Counted from the first letter of the stretch, positions 34,192 to 42,422 are shown. The stretch: 64,000 nt of DNA from Actinoplanes aureus (GCF_015704865.1 NZ_JADQTO010000003.1:186001-250000), one strand, 5' to 3'. A program made the numbers and translations. The notes: generated by a model from the sequence alone, not told the origin.

Positions 34192-34344
34192 CAGCATGGT
34201 CCGGATCCCAGCATGGTCCGGATTTGAGCTTGGTCCGGGTCCCAGCTTGGTCCGGATTTCAGCTTGGTCCGGATCCCAGCATGGTCCGGGTCCCTAGGTT
34301 GGCCCGGATCTCAGCTTGGCTCGAACCTCAGCATGGTCCGGATC
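34192..34344. repeat. Nine 17-bp tandem units upstream of the aldehyde dehydrogenase gene
   Basis: Nine consecutive 17-bp units of consensus CAGCATGGTCCGGATCC fill 34192-34344 with up to a few mismatches each. Unlike most other arrays, this one is at gene 5' ends: it lies 29 bases before the dehydrogenase start and 72 before the small gene on the other strand, so it must contain or displace their promoters. Confidence 0.93.
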
Positions 34345-34415
34345 GCCACGCCGCGCCACGTAACCCGGCACGTCAGCGCGGGTTGGCGGCGGCCCGGAAT
34401 GGGCACATTGGCACC

Positions 34416-34568
34416 ATGACAACACTCGCGCAGCGCATCCAGTCCTTCCTGCAGAGCCCGCGCGGCCGCAAGCTGATCGACCAGGGCCGGCGGCAGGCCG
34501 CCAAGCCGCAGAACCAGCAGCGCCTTCGCGGACTGATGGACCGGCTCCAGGGACGCCGCCGTTACTGA
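34416..34568 (+). CDS. Small basic protein of unknown function (50 aa)
   Basis: A complete short frame from ATG 34416 to TGA. The product is highly basic and helical (QRIQSFLQSPRGRKLIDQGR... ending GLMDRLQGRRRY), with about fourteen Arg/Lys residues. This looks like small conserved actinobacterial proteins of unknown role; nucleic-acid binding is only a guess. No ribosome site is obvious, so leaderless expression is possible. A perfect hairpin follows 17 bases after the stop. Confidence 0.7.
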   Translation: MTTLAQRIQSFLQSPRGRKLIDQGRRQAAKPQNQQRLRGLMDRLQGRRRY

Positions 34569-34585
34569 GCCGCCCTTACCCGCTG

Positions 34586-34614
34586 CCCGTCCCGCCACGT
34601 GGTGGCGGGACGGG
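34586..34614 (+). terminator. Perfect 13-bp hairpin after the small gene and overlapping the GH13 5' end
   Basis: 34586-34598 pairs perfectly with 34602-34614 around a GTG loop. It ends exactly one base before the GTG at 34615. It can terminate the small gene's message or mask the GH13 start. In the GH13 frame it encodes the family's WWRDG motif. Confidence 0.65.
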
Positions 34615-36054
34615 GTGGTCTATCAGGTCTATCCGCGTTCGTTCGCGGACGGCTCCGGGGATGGCGTGGGCGATCTCGCGGGCCTGACGGCCCGCCTCGG
34701 GCACATCGCCGGGCTGGGCGCCGACGCCATCTGGCTGACACCGTTCCAGCGTTCACCCCAAAAAGATCATGGGTACGACGTAAGCGACTACCTCGACGTC
34801 GATCCGCTCTTCGGTGATCTGGCCGGGTTCGACGCGATGCTCGCCCGAGCGCACGACCTGGGTCTGCGGGTGATCATCGACGTGGTGCCGAACCACTGCT
34901 CGTCCGAGCATCCGATCTTCCAGAAGGCGTTGGTGGGCGACCCCGACGCGCGAGCGCGGTTCCATTTCGCCGCTGAGCCGAACAACTGGCCCAGCGTCTT
35001 CGGCGGGCCCGCGTGGAGCCAGGCCCCGGACGGCGCCTGGTATCTGCATCTGTACGCCCCCGAGCAGCCGGACTGGAACTGGCGGGATCCACGGACCGCG
35101 CCGTTCTTCGACGACGTGCTGCGTTTCTGGCTCGACCGGGGCGTCGACGGACTACGGGTCGACGTGGCGCACGGGCTGTTCAAGGCGCCCGGCCTGCCGT
35201 CATTGCCGCCCGGCGTGCATCCGGCGCCGGGACGGCTGCGCACCAACCCGCTCGCCTGCGACCAGCCGGAGACCCCGGACGTCTACCGGCGATGGCGGGC
35301 GCTCGCCGACGCGTACGATCCGCCCCGCGCCCTGATCGGCGAGGTGAACCTGGAGGCGGACCGGGCCGCCCGGTACGTCACGCCGGACCGTCTGCACCAG
35401 GCGTTCGCCTTCGACTTCGTGATCGCCCCGTGGGACGCCCGCGTCTGGCGGGAGACCGGCGAACGACTACTGCGGCATCCCCCGGTCACCTGGGTGGTGG
35501 AGAACCACGACGTGATCCGCACACCGACCCGGTACGGCAGCCCCGCCCGCGCCCGCGCCGCCCTGCTCACCGTCCTGGCACTGCCCGGCGCCGCCTACCT
35601 CTACCAGGGCCAGGAGTACGGCCTGCCCGAGGTGAACGTGCCGGACGAGGCACGACAGGACCCGGCGTGGAGGCGCTCCGGCATCTGCCGCGACGGATGC
35701 CGGGTACCCCTGCCCTGGCCGGACGGCTTCTCGCCACCTGGATCCGCGCCGCCCTGGCTGCCGGTCCCGGACGGCTGGGACGGCCACCTGGCCTCACCCA
35801 CCTTGCCGCTGTGCCGCGATGCGATCGCCTTGCGCAAACGCCTGCACGCCGAGGGCGTCCTCTCCGCCGACGACCCGGTCGAGTGGTCCGTCGACGGCGA
35901 CGACCGGCTGATCGCCCGCCGCCCGGGCCTGACGCTGGTAGTGGCGATGGGCTCGGCGCAGGTGCCGCTGCCGCCCGGCACACCCCTGCTGACCAGTGAG
36001 CCACTCACCGCGGAGGGCCGGCTCCCTCGCGACGCCGCCGCGTGGCTCGCATAG
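34615..36054 (+). CDS. GH13 alpha-glucosidase / oligo-1,6-glucosidase (479 aa, 5' end unresolved)
   Basis: Intracellular GH13 (TIM-barrel) hydrolase of alpha-glucosides. Catalytic residues are Asp183 in GLRVDVAHG, Glu243 in LIGEVNL and Asp299 in VENHD; DVVPNHCSSEHPIF and YQGQEYGLPEV follow the alpha-glucosidase subfamily. The GTG at 34615 is the first canonical start, yet the conserved ATWWRDG that should precede VYQVYPRSF is encoded just upstream in the same frame without any ATG, GTG, TTG or CTG after the TGA at 34534. Either a rare start, a sequence error or loss of the first residues is involved. It probably digests sugars brought in by the CUT1 importers. Confidence 0.85.
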   Translation: MVYQVYPRSFADGSGDGVGDLAGLTARLGHIAGLGADAIWLTPFQRSPQKDHGYDVSDYLDVDPLFGDLAGFDAMLARAHDLGLRVIIDVVPNHCSSEHPIFQKALVGDPDARARFHFAAEPNNWPSVFGGPAWSQAPDGAWYLHLYAPEQPDWNWRDPRTAPFFDDVLRFWLDRGVDGLRVDVAHGLFKAPGLPSLPPGVHPAPGRLRTNPLACDQPETPDVYRRWRALADAYDPPRALIGEVNLEADRAARYVTPDRLHQAFAFDFVIAPWDARVWRETGERLLRHPPVTWVVENHDVIRTPTRYGSPARARAALLTVLALPGAAYLYQGQEYGLPEVNVPDEARQDPAWRRSGICRDGCRVPLPWPDGFSPPGSAPPWLPVPDGWDGHLASPTLPLCRDAIALRKRLHAEGVLSADDPVEWSVDGDDRLIARRPGLTLVVAMGSAQVPLPPGTPLLTSEPLTAEGRLPRDAAAWLA

Positions 36055-36067
36055 CTCGTCCCGATGG

Positions 36068-36187
36068 GACCGGCGCAGAGCAGACCGGCGCAGAGCAGAC
36101 CGGCGCAGAGCGGACCGGCACAGAGCGGACCGGCGCAGAGCGGACCGGCGCAGAGCGGACCGGCCGGGATCGGACGGGCTCGGGGAG
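36068..36187. repeat. Eight 15-bp tandem units after the GH13 gene
   Basis: GACCGGCGCAGAGCG (or ending in A) is repeated from 36068; the first six units differ at one or two positions and the last two are degraded. The array begins 14 bases after the GH13 stop and precedes the convergent acetyltransferase end. Confidence 0.92.
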
Positions 36188-36291
36188 CGGACGCCTCCAG
36201 AACCAGCGGACCAGCGGAGGCGCCGACAAGGACCCGACGGTCACCGCGGTGCGCGCGGCGGCCCGGCCCAGCCGGCCCGGGTTCTGACCGC

Positions 36292-36831
36292 TCAGGGGAT
36301 CGGCTTGCGCATCCGGACGAGTGGCACAGGCACGCCGCCGCGGTCGTCCTCCAGCTGCTCGACCACCACGAAACCGGCCGCCGTATAAAGCGGCTGCCCG
36401 GAAAGCGTGCCCATAAGCTCCAGCCTGGAGAACCCTTCCGCCGCCGCCGCGGTCTCGCACTCAGCGAGGATCATCCGCCCTACGCCGCGCCGGGCGTGGC
36501 GGGGATCGGTGTACATGGCGCGCACCTTCGCCGGATCGCGGGCCGGGTCAAGCAACGCGGCGTCCCGGCCGGCGGAGTGATCGCCGCCGTAGAGGGTGGC
36601 CCGCCGGCTCCATCCGCCGCAGCCCACGATCACCCCGTCCTCCTCGACGACGAAATAGGTCCCGTCGTCGACGAGTTGCGTGTCGAGCCCCATGATCGCG
36701 TGACTCGCGGCGATCTGCTCCGGGCTCAGGAACTGCGTCTGCAGATCGGCGATCGCCGCCGCCATCAGCGCCCGTAACTGGGGCAGGTCTTCATGCGTGG
36801 CCACGCGCAGCTTCAGCGTCATGTACTCCAT
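36292..36831 (-). CDS. GNAT-family N-acetyltransferase (179 aa)
   Basis: Single GNAT domain: N-terminal LRVATHEDLPQLRALMAAAI, a central beta region (FVVEEDGVIVGCGGWS), the acetyl-CoA loop ARRGVGRMIL (Q/R-x-x-G-x-G/A type, about residues 118-127) and the C-terminal LYTAAGFVVVEQ. The start is ATG 36831 or ATG 36822 nine bases later. It transfers an acetyl group to an unknown amine. It diverges from the second sugar importer operon. Confidence 0.85.
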   Translation of the reverse strand: MEYMTLKLRVATHEDLPQLRALMAAAIADLQTQFLSPEQIAASHAIMGLDTQLVDDGTYFVVEEDGVIVGCGGWSRRATLYGGDHSAGRDAALLDPARDPAKVRAMYTDPRHARRGVGRMILAECETAAAAEGFSRLELMGTLSGQPLYTAAGFVVVEQLEDDRGGVPVPLVRMRKPIP

Positions 36832-36882
36832 TGTGTCCGGGTCGCATTGTGTTCTCGGGTCGCGTTGTGTTTTCGGGTCGCG
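36824..36882. repeat. Imperfect 18-bp direct repeats in the divergent promoter region
   Basis: GGGTCGCATTGTGTTCTC (36839) is followed by a variant at 36857 and partial copies on both sides. The left partial copy contains the GNAT start codon. Downstream, GAGAAGTTTCTC (36909-36920) is a near-palindrome that could be the operator of the importer gene at 36950. Confidence 0.65.
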
Positions 36883-36949
36883 CCACCCGGGCGCCGGGCT
36901 TACCGTCAGAGAAGTTTCTCCGTCATCGATGCGCAACGGGGAGGACATC

Positions 36950-38386
36950 ATGACGACGAGGTCACGATGGGTACAGCAACGATGGGCACGATCAAAACAG
37001 GCACTGCCAAGATGGGGTACGGCGGCCGCAGCGCTTCTGCTCGCTGCCACCGTCGCGGGTTGCGGCGGCGGTGACGAGGGTGAAGAGGGCGGTGGCACGC
37101 TCACCGTCTGGAGCCTGGAGAACCTGACCGACCGGATGCAGGCCACCCAGAAGATCGTCGACAAGTTCACCGCCGACACCGGCATCCAGGTGAAGCTCGT
37201 CGCGACCGATGAGAACCAGTTCAGCAGCCTGATCACCTCCGCGGCGGCGGCCGGAACGCTGCCCGACGTGGTCGGCGCGCTCCCGCTGGCGGCGGTGGCG
37301 CAGATGGCGACCAATCAGCTGATCGACACCGACGCGGCCAAGGCGGTCGTCGACCAGCTCGGCCGCGGCACCTTCTCCGCCCGCGCGCTTGAGCTGACCA
37401 GCCAGGACGGCACGCAGCTGTCGGTGCCCTCGGACGGCTGGGCGCAACTGCTCTTCTACCGCAAGGATCTGTTCCAGCAGGCCGGCCTGGCCGTCCCGGA
37501 GACGTACGACGCGATCCGCGCGGCCGCGCAGAAGCTCAACTCGCGGGACGTCGCCGGTATCACCGTGGCCACGGTCGGGAACGACGCTTTCACCCAGCAG
37601 ACCTTCGAGAACCTGGCACTCGGCAACAACTGCCAGCTGGTCGACGAAGCCAAGAACGTACAGCTCGAGTCGCCGCCGTGCGTGGAGACCTTCCAGCTCT
37701 ACTCCGACCTGGTGAAGAACTGGTCGGTGCCGGGCGCCCAGGACGTCGACACCACCCGGGCCACGTACTTCTCCGGCAAGGCCGCCATGGTGGTCTGGTC
37801 GTCGTTCCTCCTCGACGAGCTGGCCGGACTGCGCAACGACGCCCTCCCCACCTGCGCGCAGTGCAAGAGCGACCCCACCTGGCTTGCCAAGAACACCGGC
37901 GTGACCACCGCGATCGCCGGCCCGCAGGGCCAGCCTGCCCAGTTCGGCGAGATCACCAGCTGGACCATCACGAAGGACGGGCCGCGCACCGACGCGGCGA
38001 AGCGGTTCGTGGCCTACATGATGAACGAGGGGTACGCCGATTGGCTCGGCATCGCTCCGGAGGGCAAGATCCCGGTGCGCAAGGGAACCGCGGAGGAGGC
38101 GGACAAGTTCACCACCGCGTGGAACAAGTTGCCGGCCGGGGTGGACAGCAAGAAGCCCCTCGCCGACATCTACCCCGCGGACGTTCTGACCGCGCTGCAG
38201 AAGAGCCCGGACACCTTCCAGCGCTGGGGCTTCCCGCAGAAGCAGGGCGCGCTTGTCGGCGCCACCCTCGGTGAGCTACCGGTGCCCAAGGCGATCAACA
38301 GCCTGGCCAGCGGCGAGCTCGACGCGGCCGGCGCGGCGAAGCGGGCGGCCGAGGACGTCAAGACGATCCAGAAGTCCCTCGAGTGA
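36950..38386 (+). CDS. Sugar ABC substrate-binding lipoprotein, CUT1 type (478 aa)
   Basis: Extracellular solute-binding protein of cluster D. The ATG at 36950 follows GGGGAGGACATC; the open frame upstream of it is not used. A long basic n-region (MTTRSRWVQQRWARSKQ) precedes a hydrophobic core and the lipobox VAGC near residue 38, then a Gly/Glu linker. Mature-domain signatures include LTVWSLE near the start and AAMVVWSSFLLDEL in the middle. First gene of a three-gene importer with no ATPase. The ligand is unknown; nearness to the GH13 gene suggests an alpha-glucoside or maltodextrin-like sugar. Confidence 0.85.
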   Translation: MTTRSRWVQQRWARSKQALPRWGTAAAALLLAATVAGCGGGDEGEEGGGTLTVWSLENLTDRMQATQKIVDKFTADTGIQVKLVATDENQFSSLITSAAAAGTLPDVVGALPLAAVAQMATNQLIDTDAAKAVVDQLGRGTFSARALELTSQDGTQLSVPSDGWAQLLFYRKDLFQQAGLAVPETYDAIRAAAQKLNSRDVAGITVATVGNDAFTQQTFENLALGNNCQLVDEAKNVQLESPPCVETFQLYSDLVKNWSVPGAQDVDTTRATYFSGKAAMVVWSSFLLDELAGLRNDALPTCAQCKSDPTWLAKNTGVTTAIAGPQGQPAQFGEITSWTITKDGPRTDAAKRFVAYMMNEGYADWLGIAPEGKIPVRKGTAEEADKFTTAWNKLPAGVDSKKPLADIYPADVLTALQKSPDTFQRWGFPQKQGALVGATLGELPVPKAINSLASGELDAAGAAKRAAEDVKTIQKSLE

Positions 38387-38480
38387 GCCCCGAGTGAGCC
38401 CGAGTGAGCGCAGAGTGAGCCCTCAAGTGAGCCCTCAAGTGAGCCCCCCAAATGAGCCCCGAGTGAGCCCCGAGTGAGCC
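38382..38480 (+). repeat. Nine GTGAGCC units joining binding-protein stop to permease start
   Basis: Nine 10-13 bp units of consensus CCGAGTGAGCC fill the junction. TGA occurs at 38384 (real stop), 38395, 38405, 38416, 38428, 38440, 38453, 38464 and 38475, covering all frames. The GTG of the last unit is the permease start, and most units carry the same GTGA overlap of start and stop codons. Confidence 0.9.
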
Positions 38481-39469
38481 TCGCGACCGAGACCCCGCCC
38501 CGGCCGGAGGAGAGGCCGCAGCCGGGGAAGAAGCCGCTGACCGCCCGGCAGCGGGAGAACCGCGCCGGGCTGGCGTACCTCTCGCCGACCTTGATCGTCG
38601 TCCTGGTCGTCGTGGTACTGCCGATCATCTGGACCGTCATGCTGGCGTTCCAGCGGATCCGGCTGATCAACCTGCGCCGGGCCGGGGTGTTCGGCGAGTA
38701 CAGCATGACGAACCTGGAGACGGTGCTGACCTCGCCGGGCTTCTGGTCGTCGCTGTGGACCACCGTCGTCTACACGGTCGGCTCCACCTTCGGATCGATC
38801 GTGCTGGGCCTGATCGCGGCGCTCGCCCTGCGCGCCCCGTTCCGCGGCCGGACCCTGGTCCGCGCGTCGGTGCTGCTGCCGTACGTGGCTCCGGTGGTGG
38901 CGGTGACATTCGTCTGGAACGTCCTGCTCAGCCCCCAGTTCGGGCTGGCCAACGACTGGGGGATGCGGTTCCTCGGCTGGGACCGGCCGATCGCCTTCCT
39001 CAGCCAGCGCGAGTACGCCCTGAACCTGCTCGGCTGGCAGGTCGACATTCCGCTGGCCCTGCTCACCGTGATCATGTTCGAGGCGTGGCGGTACTTCCCG
39101 TTCGCCTTCCTGTTCCTGCTGGCCCGCCTCCAGGCGGTCCCGCACGACCTGGAGGAGGCGGCGCGGGTGGACGGCGCCGCACCGACCCAGGTCTTCCGGC
39201 ACATCCTGCTGCCGCAGCTCAGCGCCGTGATCGCGCTGCTCTGCGTGCTGCGGTTCATCATGACGTTCAACAAGTTCGACGACGTCTACCTGCTCACTGG
39301 CGGCGGCGCCGGCACCGAGGTGGTGAGCGTACGCGTCTACGAGTTCCTCACGGCCCGCTTCGACGTCGGGGCCGCAGCCGCCCAGGCGCTCGTGCTCGCC
39401 CTCGGCCTCGTCGTGCTCCTCGCGATCTACATGCGCTTCCTGGCGCCCCGGGTGGAGGGGGAGGACTGA
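38474..39469 (+). CDS. CUT1 sugar ABC permease, MalF type (331 aa)
   Basis: Six helices with a cytoplasmic N-terminus rich in Pro/Glu/Lys (about 1-30). The EAA loop LEEAARVDGAAPTQVFRHILLPQL pattern lies at about residues 224-246 and contacts the ATPase. The GTG start at 38474 is embedded in the repeated GTGAGCC junction; other units carry in-frame or out-of-frame GTG codons, so initiation could be heterogeneous. Its stop overlaps the next gene (TGATG). It pairs with the downstream MalG-type permease. Confidence 0.88.
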   Translation: MSLATETPPRPEERPQPGKKPLTARQRENRAGLAYLSPTLIVVLVVVVLPIIWTVMLAFQRIRLINLRRAGVFGEYSMTNLETVLTSPGFWSSLWTTVVYTVGSTFGSIVLGLIAALALRAPFRGRTLVRASVLLPYVAPVVAVTFVWNVLLSPQFGLANDWGMRFLGWDRPIAFLSQREYALNLLGWQVDIPLALLTVIMFEAWRYFPFAFLFLLARLQAVPHDLEEAARVDGAAPTQVFRHILLPQLSAVIALLCVLRFIMTFNKFDDVYLLTGGGAGTEVVSVRVYEFLTARFDVGAAAAQALVLALGLVVLLAIYMRFLAPRVEGED

Positions 39470-40338
39470 TGGCGGACCGGGCAGCGGTCGAGACGCGCAT
39501 CCTCAACGTCGTACGTCCGATCGTGATCACCGTGCTGGTAGTGGTCACCGTCTTCCCGTTCCTCTACATGCTGCTGCTCTCGATCCGGCCGATCGAGGAG
39601 CTGCTGCAGAACCCGGGACAGCTCTGGATCGCGCCGTCGGAGTGGACCGTGCGCACCTACCGGGAGGTGCTCACCTCGGCGGACAGCGGCGGGCAGGGCT
39701 TCCTGAAGTTCCTGGCCAACTCCGCGATCGTGTCCGTGGCGGCCACCGCACTCACGCTGCTGGTCTCGATCCCCGGCGCGTACGCGGTCAGCCGTATGCG
39801 GTTCGTCGGCCGCCGCCAGGTGCACTTCCTGTTCCTCGCGGTCTACCTGTTCCCGTCGATCCTGCTGGCGATCCCGCTGTTCGTGCTCTTCACCCGGCTC
39901 GGCCTGCGTGGCTCGCTGGGCGGGCTGACCCTGGTGTACATCGCGCAGACCGTCCCGGTCTCGATCTACATGCTGCGCAACTACCTCTCCACGATCCCGG
40001 AGAGCCTGGAGGAGGCCGCGGCGATCGACGGGTACAGCCGGCTCCAGACGCTGCGCAAGGTCATCCTTCCGCTGGCCGCGCCGGCGGTGATGGCGAACGC
40101 GCTGTACGTCTTCATGATCGCCTGGAACGAGTTCCTTTTCGCCCTGCTCTTTCTGGTCGAGGACCGCGCCGACTGGACTGTTTCGCTGGGCCTGGCGCAG
40201 CTCTCCGGCGGCATCGAGGTGAGCAAGACCGTCCTGATGGCCGGTTCCGTGGTGCTCACCCTGCCGATTGTGATCATCTTCTTCGCCGCCGAGAGGCTCC
40301 TCACCGAGGGACTGACCGCGGGTGCGGATAAGGGATGA
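39469..40338 (+). CDS. CUT1 sugar ABC permease, MalG type (289 aa)
   Basis: Second permease subunit with six helices. MalG-type features include the N-terminal VFPFLYMLLLSIRP, the EAA loop LEEAAAIDGYSRLQTLRKVILPLAAP at about residue 184 and the C-terminal FFAAERLLTEGLTAGADKG. The ATG shares its A with the upstream stop. No ATPase follows; a shared MsiK-type ATPase encoded elsewhere is expected by analogy with other actinomycete CUT1 importers. Confidence 0.9.
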   Translation: MADRAAVETRILNVVRPIVITVLVVVTVFPFLYMLLLSIRPIEELLQNPGQLWIAPSEWTVRTYREVLTSADSGGQGFLKFLANSAIVSVAATALTLLVSIPGAYAVSRMRFVGRRQVHFLFLAVYLFPSILLAIPLFVLFTRLGLRGSLGGLTLVYIAQTVPVSIYMLRNYLSTIPESLEEAAAIDGYSRLQTLRKVILPLAAPAVMANALYVFMIAWNEFLFALLFLVEDRADWTVSLGLAQLSGGIEVSKTVLMAGSVVLTLPIVIIFFAAERLLTEGLTAGADKG

Positions 40339-40360
40339 CGCGACTACCGTGAGTGATTGT

Positions 40361-40389
40361 TTGGCAGTCACCCCTTATAAATGAATAAT
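40361..40389 (+). promoter_or_regulatory. Promoter of the orphan sugar-binding protein gene
   Basis: TTGGCA (40361-40366), a 17-base spacer and AATAAT (40384-40389) lie in an AT-rich patch. The start of transcription is predicted near 40396, giving a leader of about 107 bases before the ATG at 40503. Confidence 0.75.
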
Positions 40390-40502
40390 CTTGTCCTCTG
40401 GCCCCCTCCCGATGTTGCGCCCGTGGCGCCCTGGCCGATACTTGGCGGACCGTTCAGCGGCTCCACGCAGCTCGGGATAACCCTGAGAGGACATCTATCG
40501 CC

Positions 40503-41633
40503 ATGCGCAAGTCTTTGGTCGCTCTGGCCGCCGCCGGCCTGCTCGCAACCGTGTCACTCACGGCCTGTGACGATGGCGCCGACTCCGGTGACGACGGCAC
40601 GGCGACCACCGCCAGCGGCGAGAAGAGCTCCGGTGAGGGTGGCGTCGGCGTGATCCTGCCGGACACCAAGAGCTCCCAGCGGTGGAGCACCGACGACCCG
40701 AGGTATCTCGAGCGGGCCTTCGAGGCCGCCAAGGTACCGTTCAAGATCCGCAACGCCGAGGGCGACCGCGAGCAGTTCAAGCGGATCGCCGAGGAGCTGC
40801 TGGACGACAACATCAAGGTGCTCCTCATCGCGAACCTGGACTCGGTCAGCGGCAAGGCCGTGATCGACAACGCTAAAAGGCGTGGTGTGTCGGTCATCGA
40901 CTACGACCGTCTGACCCTCAACGGCGGCGCGGACTACTACGTCAGCTTCGACAACGAGCAGGTCGGCGTGCTGCAGGGCAGGGGCCTGACGCAGTGCCTG
41001 GCCCAGAAGAAGGCCAAGACCCCGGTCGTCGCTCAGCTCAACGGGTCGCTCACCGACAACAACGCCACCCTGTTCAAGGCCGGCTACGACAGCGTCCTGC
41101 AGCCGCTCTACGACTCGGCCGACTACATCAAGGGCCCGGACCAGTTCGTCCAGGACTGGGACAACGACGAGGGTCGCGCGATCTTCGCCCAGATGCTCAA
41201 GCAGTTCCCGAACATCAAGGGCGTGCTGGCAGCCAACGACGGGCTCGGCAACGCGGCCATCGAGGTGCTCCGGGAGAAGAACCTGAACGGCGTCGTGCCG
41301 GTCACCGGCCAGGACGCCACCGTGCAGGGCCTGCAGAACATCCTCGCCGGCGACCAGTGCATGACGGTCTACAAGGCGGTGAAGAAGGAGGCCGACGCGG
41401 CCGCGAACCTGGCCATCGAGCTCTTCAAGGGCGTCACGCCGGCGGTGAAGGACAAGATCAAGGACCCGGAGTCGGGCGCCTACGTGCCGTTCGTCTCGCT
41501 GGCGCCGGAGGCGATCACCGCCAAGAACGTCAAGCGGGTGGTCGACGACGGCTTCATCACGAAGCAGTCGCTCTGCACCAAGGACTTCGCGCAGGCGTGC
41601 CGGCGGGCCGGCATCAAGGACCCGGCCGCCTAG
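40503..41633 (+). CDS. Orphan xylose/ribose-type sugar-binding lipoprotein (376 aa)
   Basis: Cluster B (type I periplasmic-binding fold) protein like XylF/ChvE. A lipobox LTAC lies near residue 22 (MRKSLVALAAAGLLATVSLTACDD). The mature domain begins GVGVILPDTKSSQRW and continues with ANLDSVSGKAVIDNAK, VIDYDRLTLNGGADYYVSFDN and LAANDGLGNAAIEVL, the ligand-cleft motifs of this group. CUT2 importers normally have xylG and xylH next door; none is present, since a convergent AlaX-like gene follows. It may serve a distant CUT2 importer or a sensor. GAGAGGACATC precedes the ATG. Confidence 0.88.
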   Translation: MRKSLVALAAAGLLATVSLTACDDGADSGDDGTATTASGEKSSGEGGVGVILPDTKSSQRWSTDDPRYLERAFEAAKVPFKIRNAEGDREQFKRIAEELLDDNIKVLLIANLDSVSGKAVIDNAKRRGVSVIDYDRLTLNGGADYYVSFDNEQVGVLQGRGLTQCLAQKKAKTPVVAQLNGSLTDNNATLFKAGYDSVLQPLYDSADYIKGPDQFVQDWDNDEGRAIFAQMLKQFPNIKGVLAANDGLGNAAIEVLREKNLNGVVPVTGQDATVQGLQNILAGDQCMTVYKAVKKEADAAANLAIELFKGVTPAVKDKIKDPESGAYVPFVSLAPEAITAKNVKRVVDDGFITKQSLCTKDFAQACRRAGIKDPAA

Positions 41634-41670
41634 CCAGACGCAGCCAGAGTCAACAGGGCCGGCAGGCCGC

Positions 41671-42396
41671 TCAGTCCGCGATCCTGATCCGGACCCGGCG
41701 GTTCTGCCGGCCCTTGCTTTCCACCTTGACCACCTCGACCCGGCCGACCTGAGCGGTCGAGGCGACGTGCGTACCCCCGTCGGCCTGCACGTCCAGGCCG
41801 ACGATGTCGATCACCCGGATCTCCGGGTTCTCCAGCGGCGGCAGGGCGTCCTGGGTGCGCACCAGCGTCGGGATCGCGAGGGCCTCCTCGCGGGGCAGGA
41901 CCCGCGCGACGATCTTCCGGTCCGCGGCGATCTCCGCGTTCACCGCGTCCTCCAGCGCCTGTTTGAAGCCGGGCGGCACCTCGGGCAGGTTGAAGTCCAT
42001 CCGTGCCTCGCCGGGCTGCATGTTGCCGCCGGTGACCAGGGCACCGAAGTCGCGGAACACGGTGCCGCAGAGTATGTGCAGGCCGGAGTGGGTACGCATG
42101 AGGCTGCTGCGCCGAGCGTCGTCGATCGCACCGCGCACGATCGTGCCCACCGCCGGCACCGGGTCGCCCGGCGCCGGGATCAGATGGAGATCATCACCCT
42201 TCCGGGTGTCGACGATGCGGGTCTGCACGCCTTCCCACAGCAAAACGCCGTGGTCCGGCGGCTGCCCTCCACCACCTGGGTAGAAAGCCGACCGGTCCAG
42301 GACGATGCCCGCCTCCGGATCGGCCGGATCCGACCACACGACCGTGCAGTCCCACTCGCGAAGTGTCGGGTCGATCCAGTCCAGACGCTCGGTCAT
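41671..42396 (-). CDS. AlaX-like alanyl-tRNA editing domain protein (241 aa)
   Basis: Free-standing editing domain related to the AlaRS/ThrRS second additional domain, hydrolysing mischarged Ser- or Gly-tRNA(Ala). The glycine-rich FYPGGGGQPPDHG (about residues 38-50) and the zinc pair HSGLH (about 103-107) are present. The second zinc motif, usually CGGTH, reads DGGTH here, so the cysteine ligand is replaced by aspartate. Activity may be retained with a changed metal site or lost. The array at 42423 lies between its start and the LLM gene. Confidence 0.85.
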   Translation of the reverse strand: MTERLDWIDPTLREWDCTVVWSDPADPEAGIVLDRSAFYPGGGGQPPDHGVLLWEGVQTRIVDTRKGDDLHLIPAPGDPVPAVGTIVRGAIDDARRSSLMRTHSGLHILCGTVFRDFGALVTGGNMQPGEARMDFNLPEVPPGFKQALEDAVNAEIAADRKIVARVLPREEALAIPTLVRTQDALPPLENPEIRVIDIVGLDVQADGGTHVASTAQVGRVEVVKVESKGRQNRRVRIRIAD

Positions 42397-42422
42397 GGGA
42401 CGACTCTAGGACAGAGACTCCA

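Noticed and set aside
31000..34200. Mobile element carrying the DUF222-HNH gene
   Set aside because: No terminal inverted repeats, target duplications, transposase or integrase found; only the tandem arrays flank it.
36797..36949. Upstream extension of the sugar-binding protein
   Set aside because: The ATG at 36950 has a strong GGGGAGGA site and gives a proper lipoprotein signal; the extension covers the promoter and the GNAT start.
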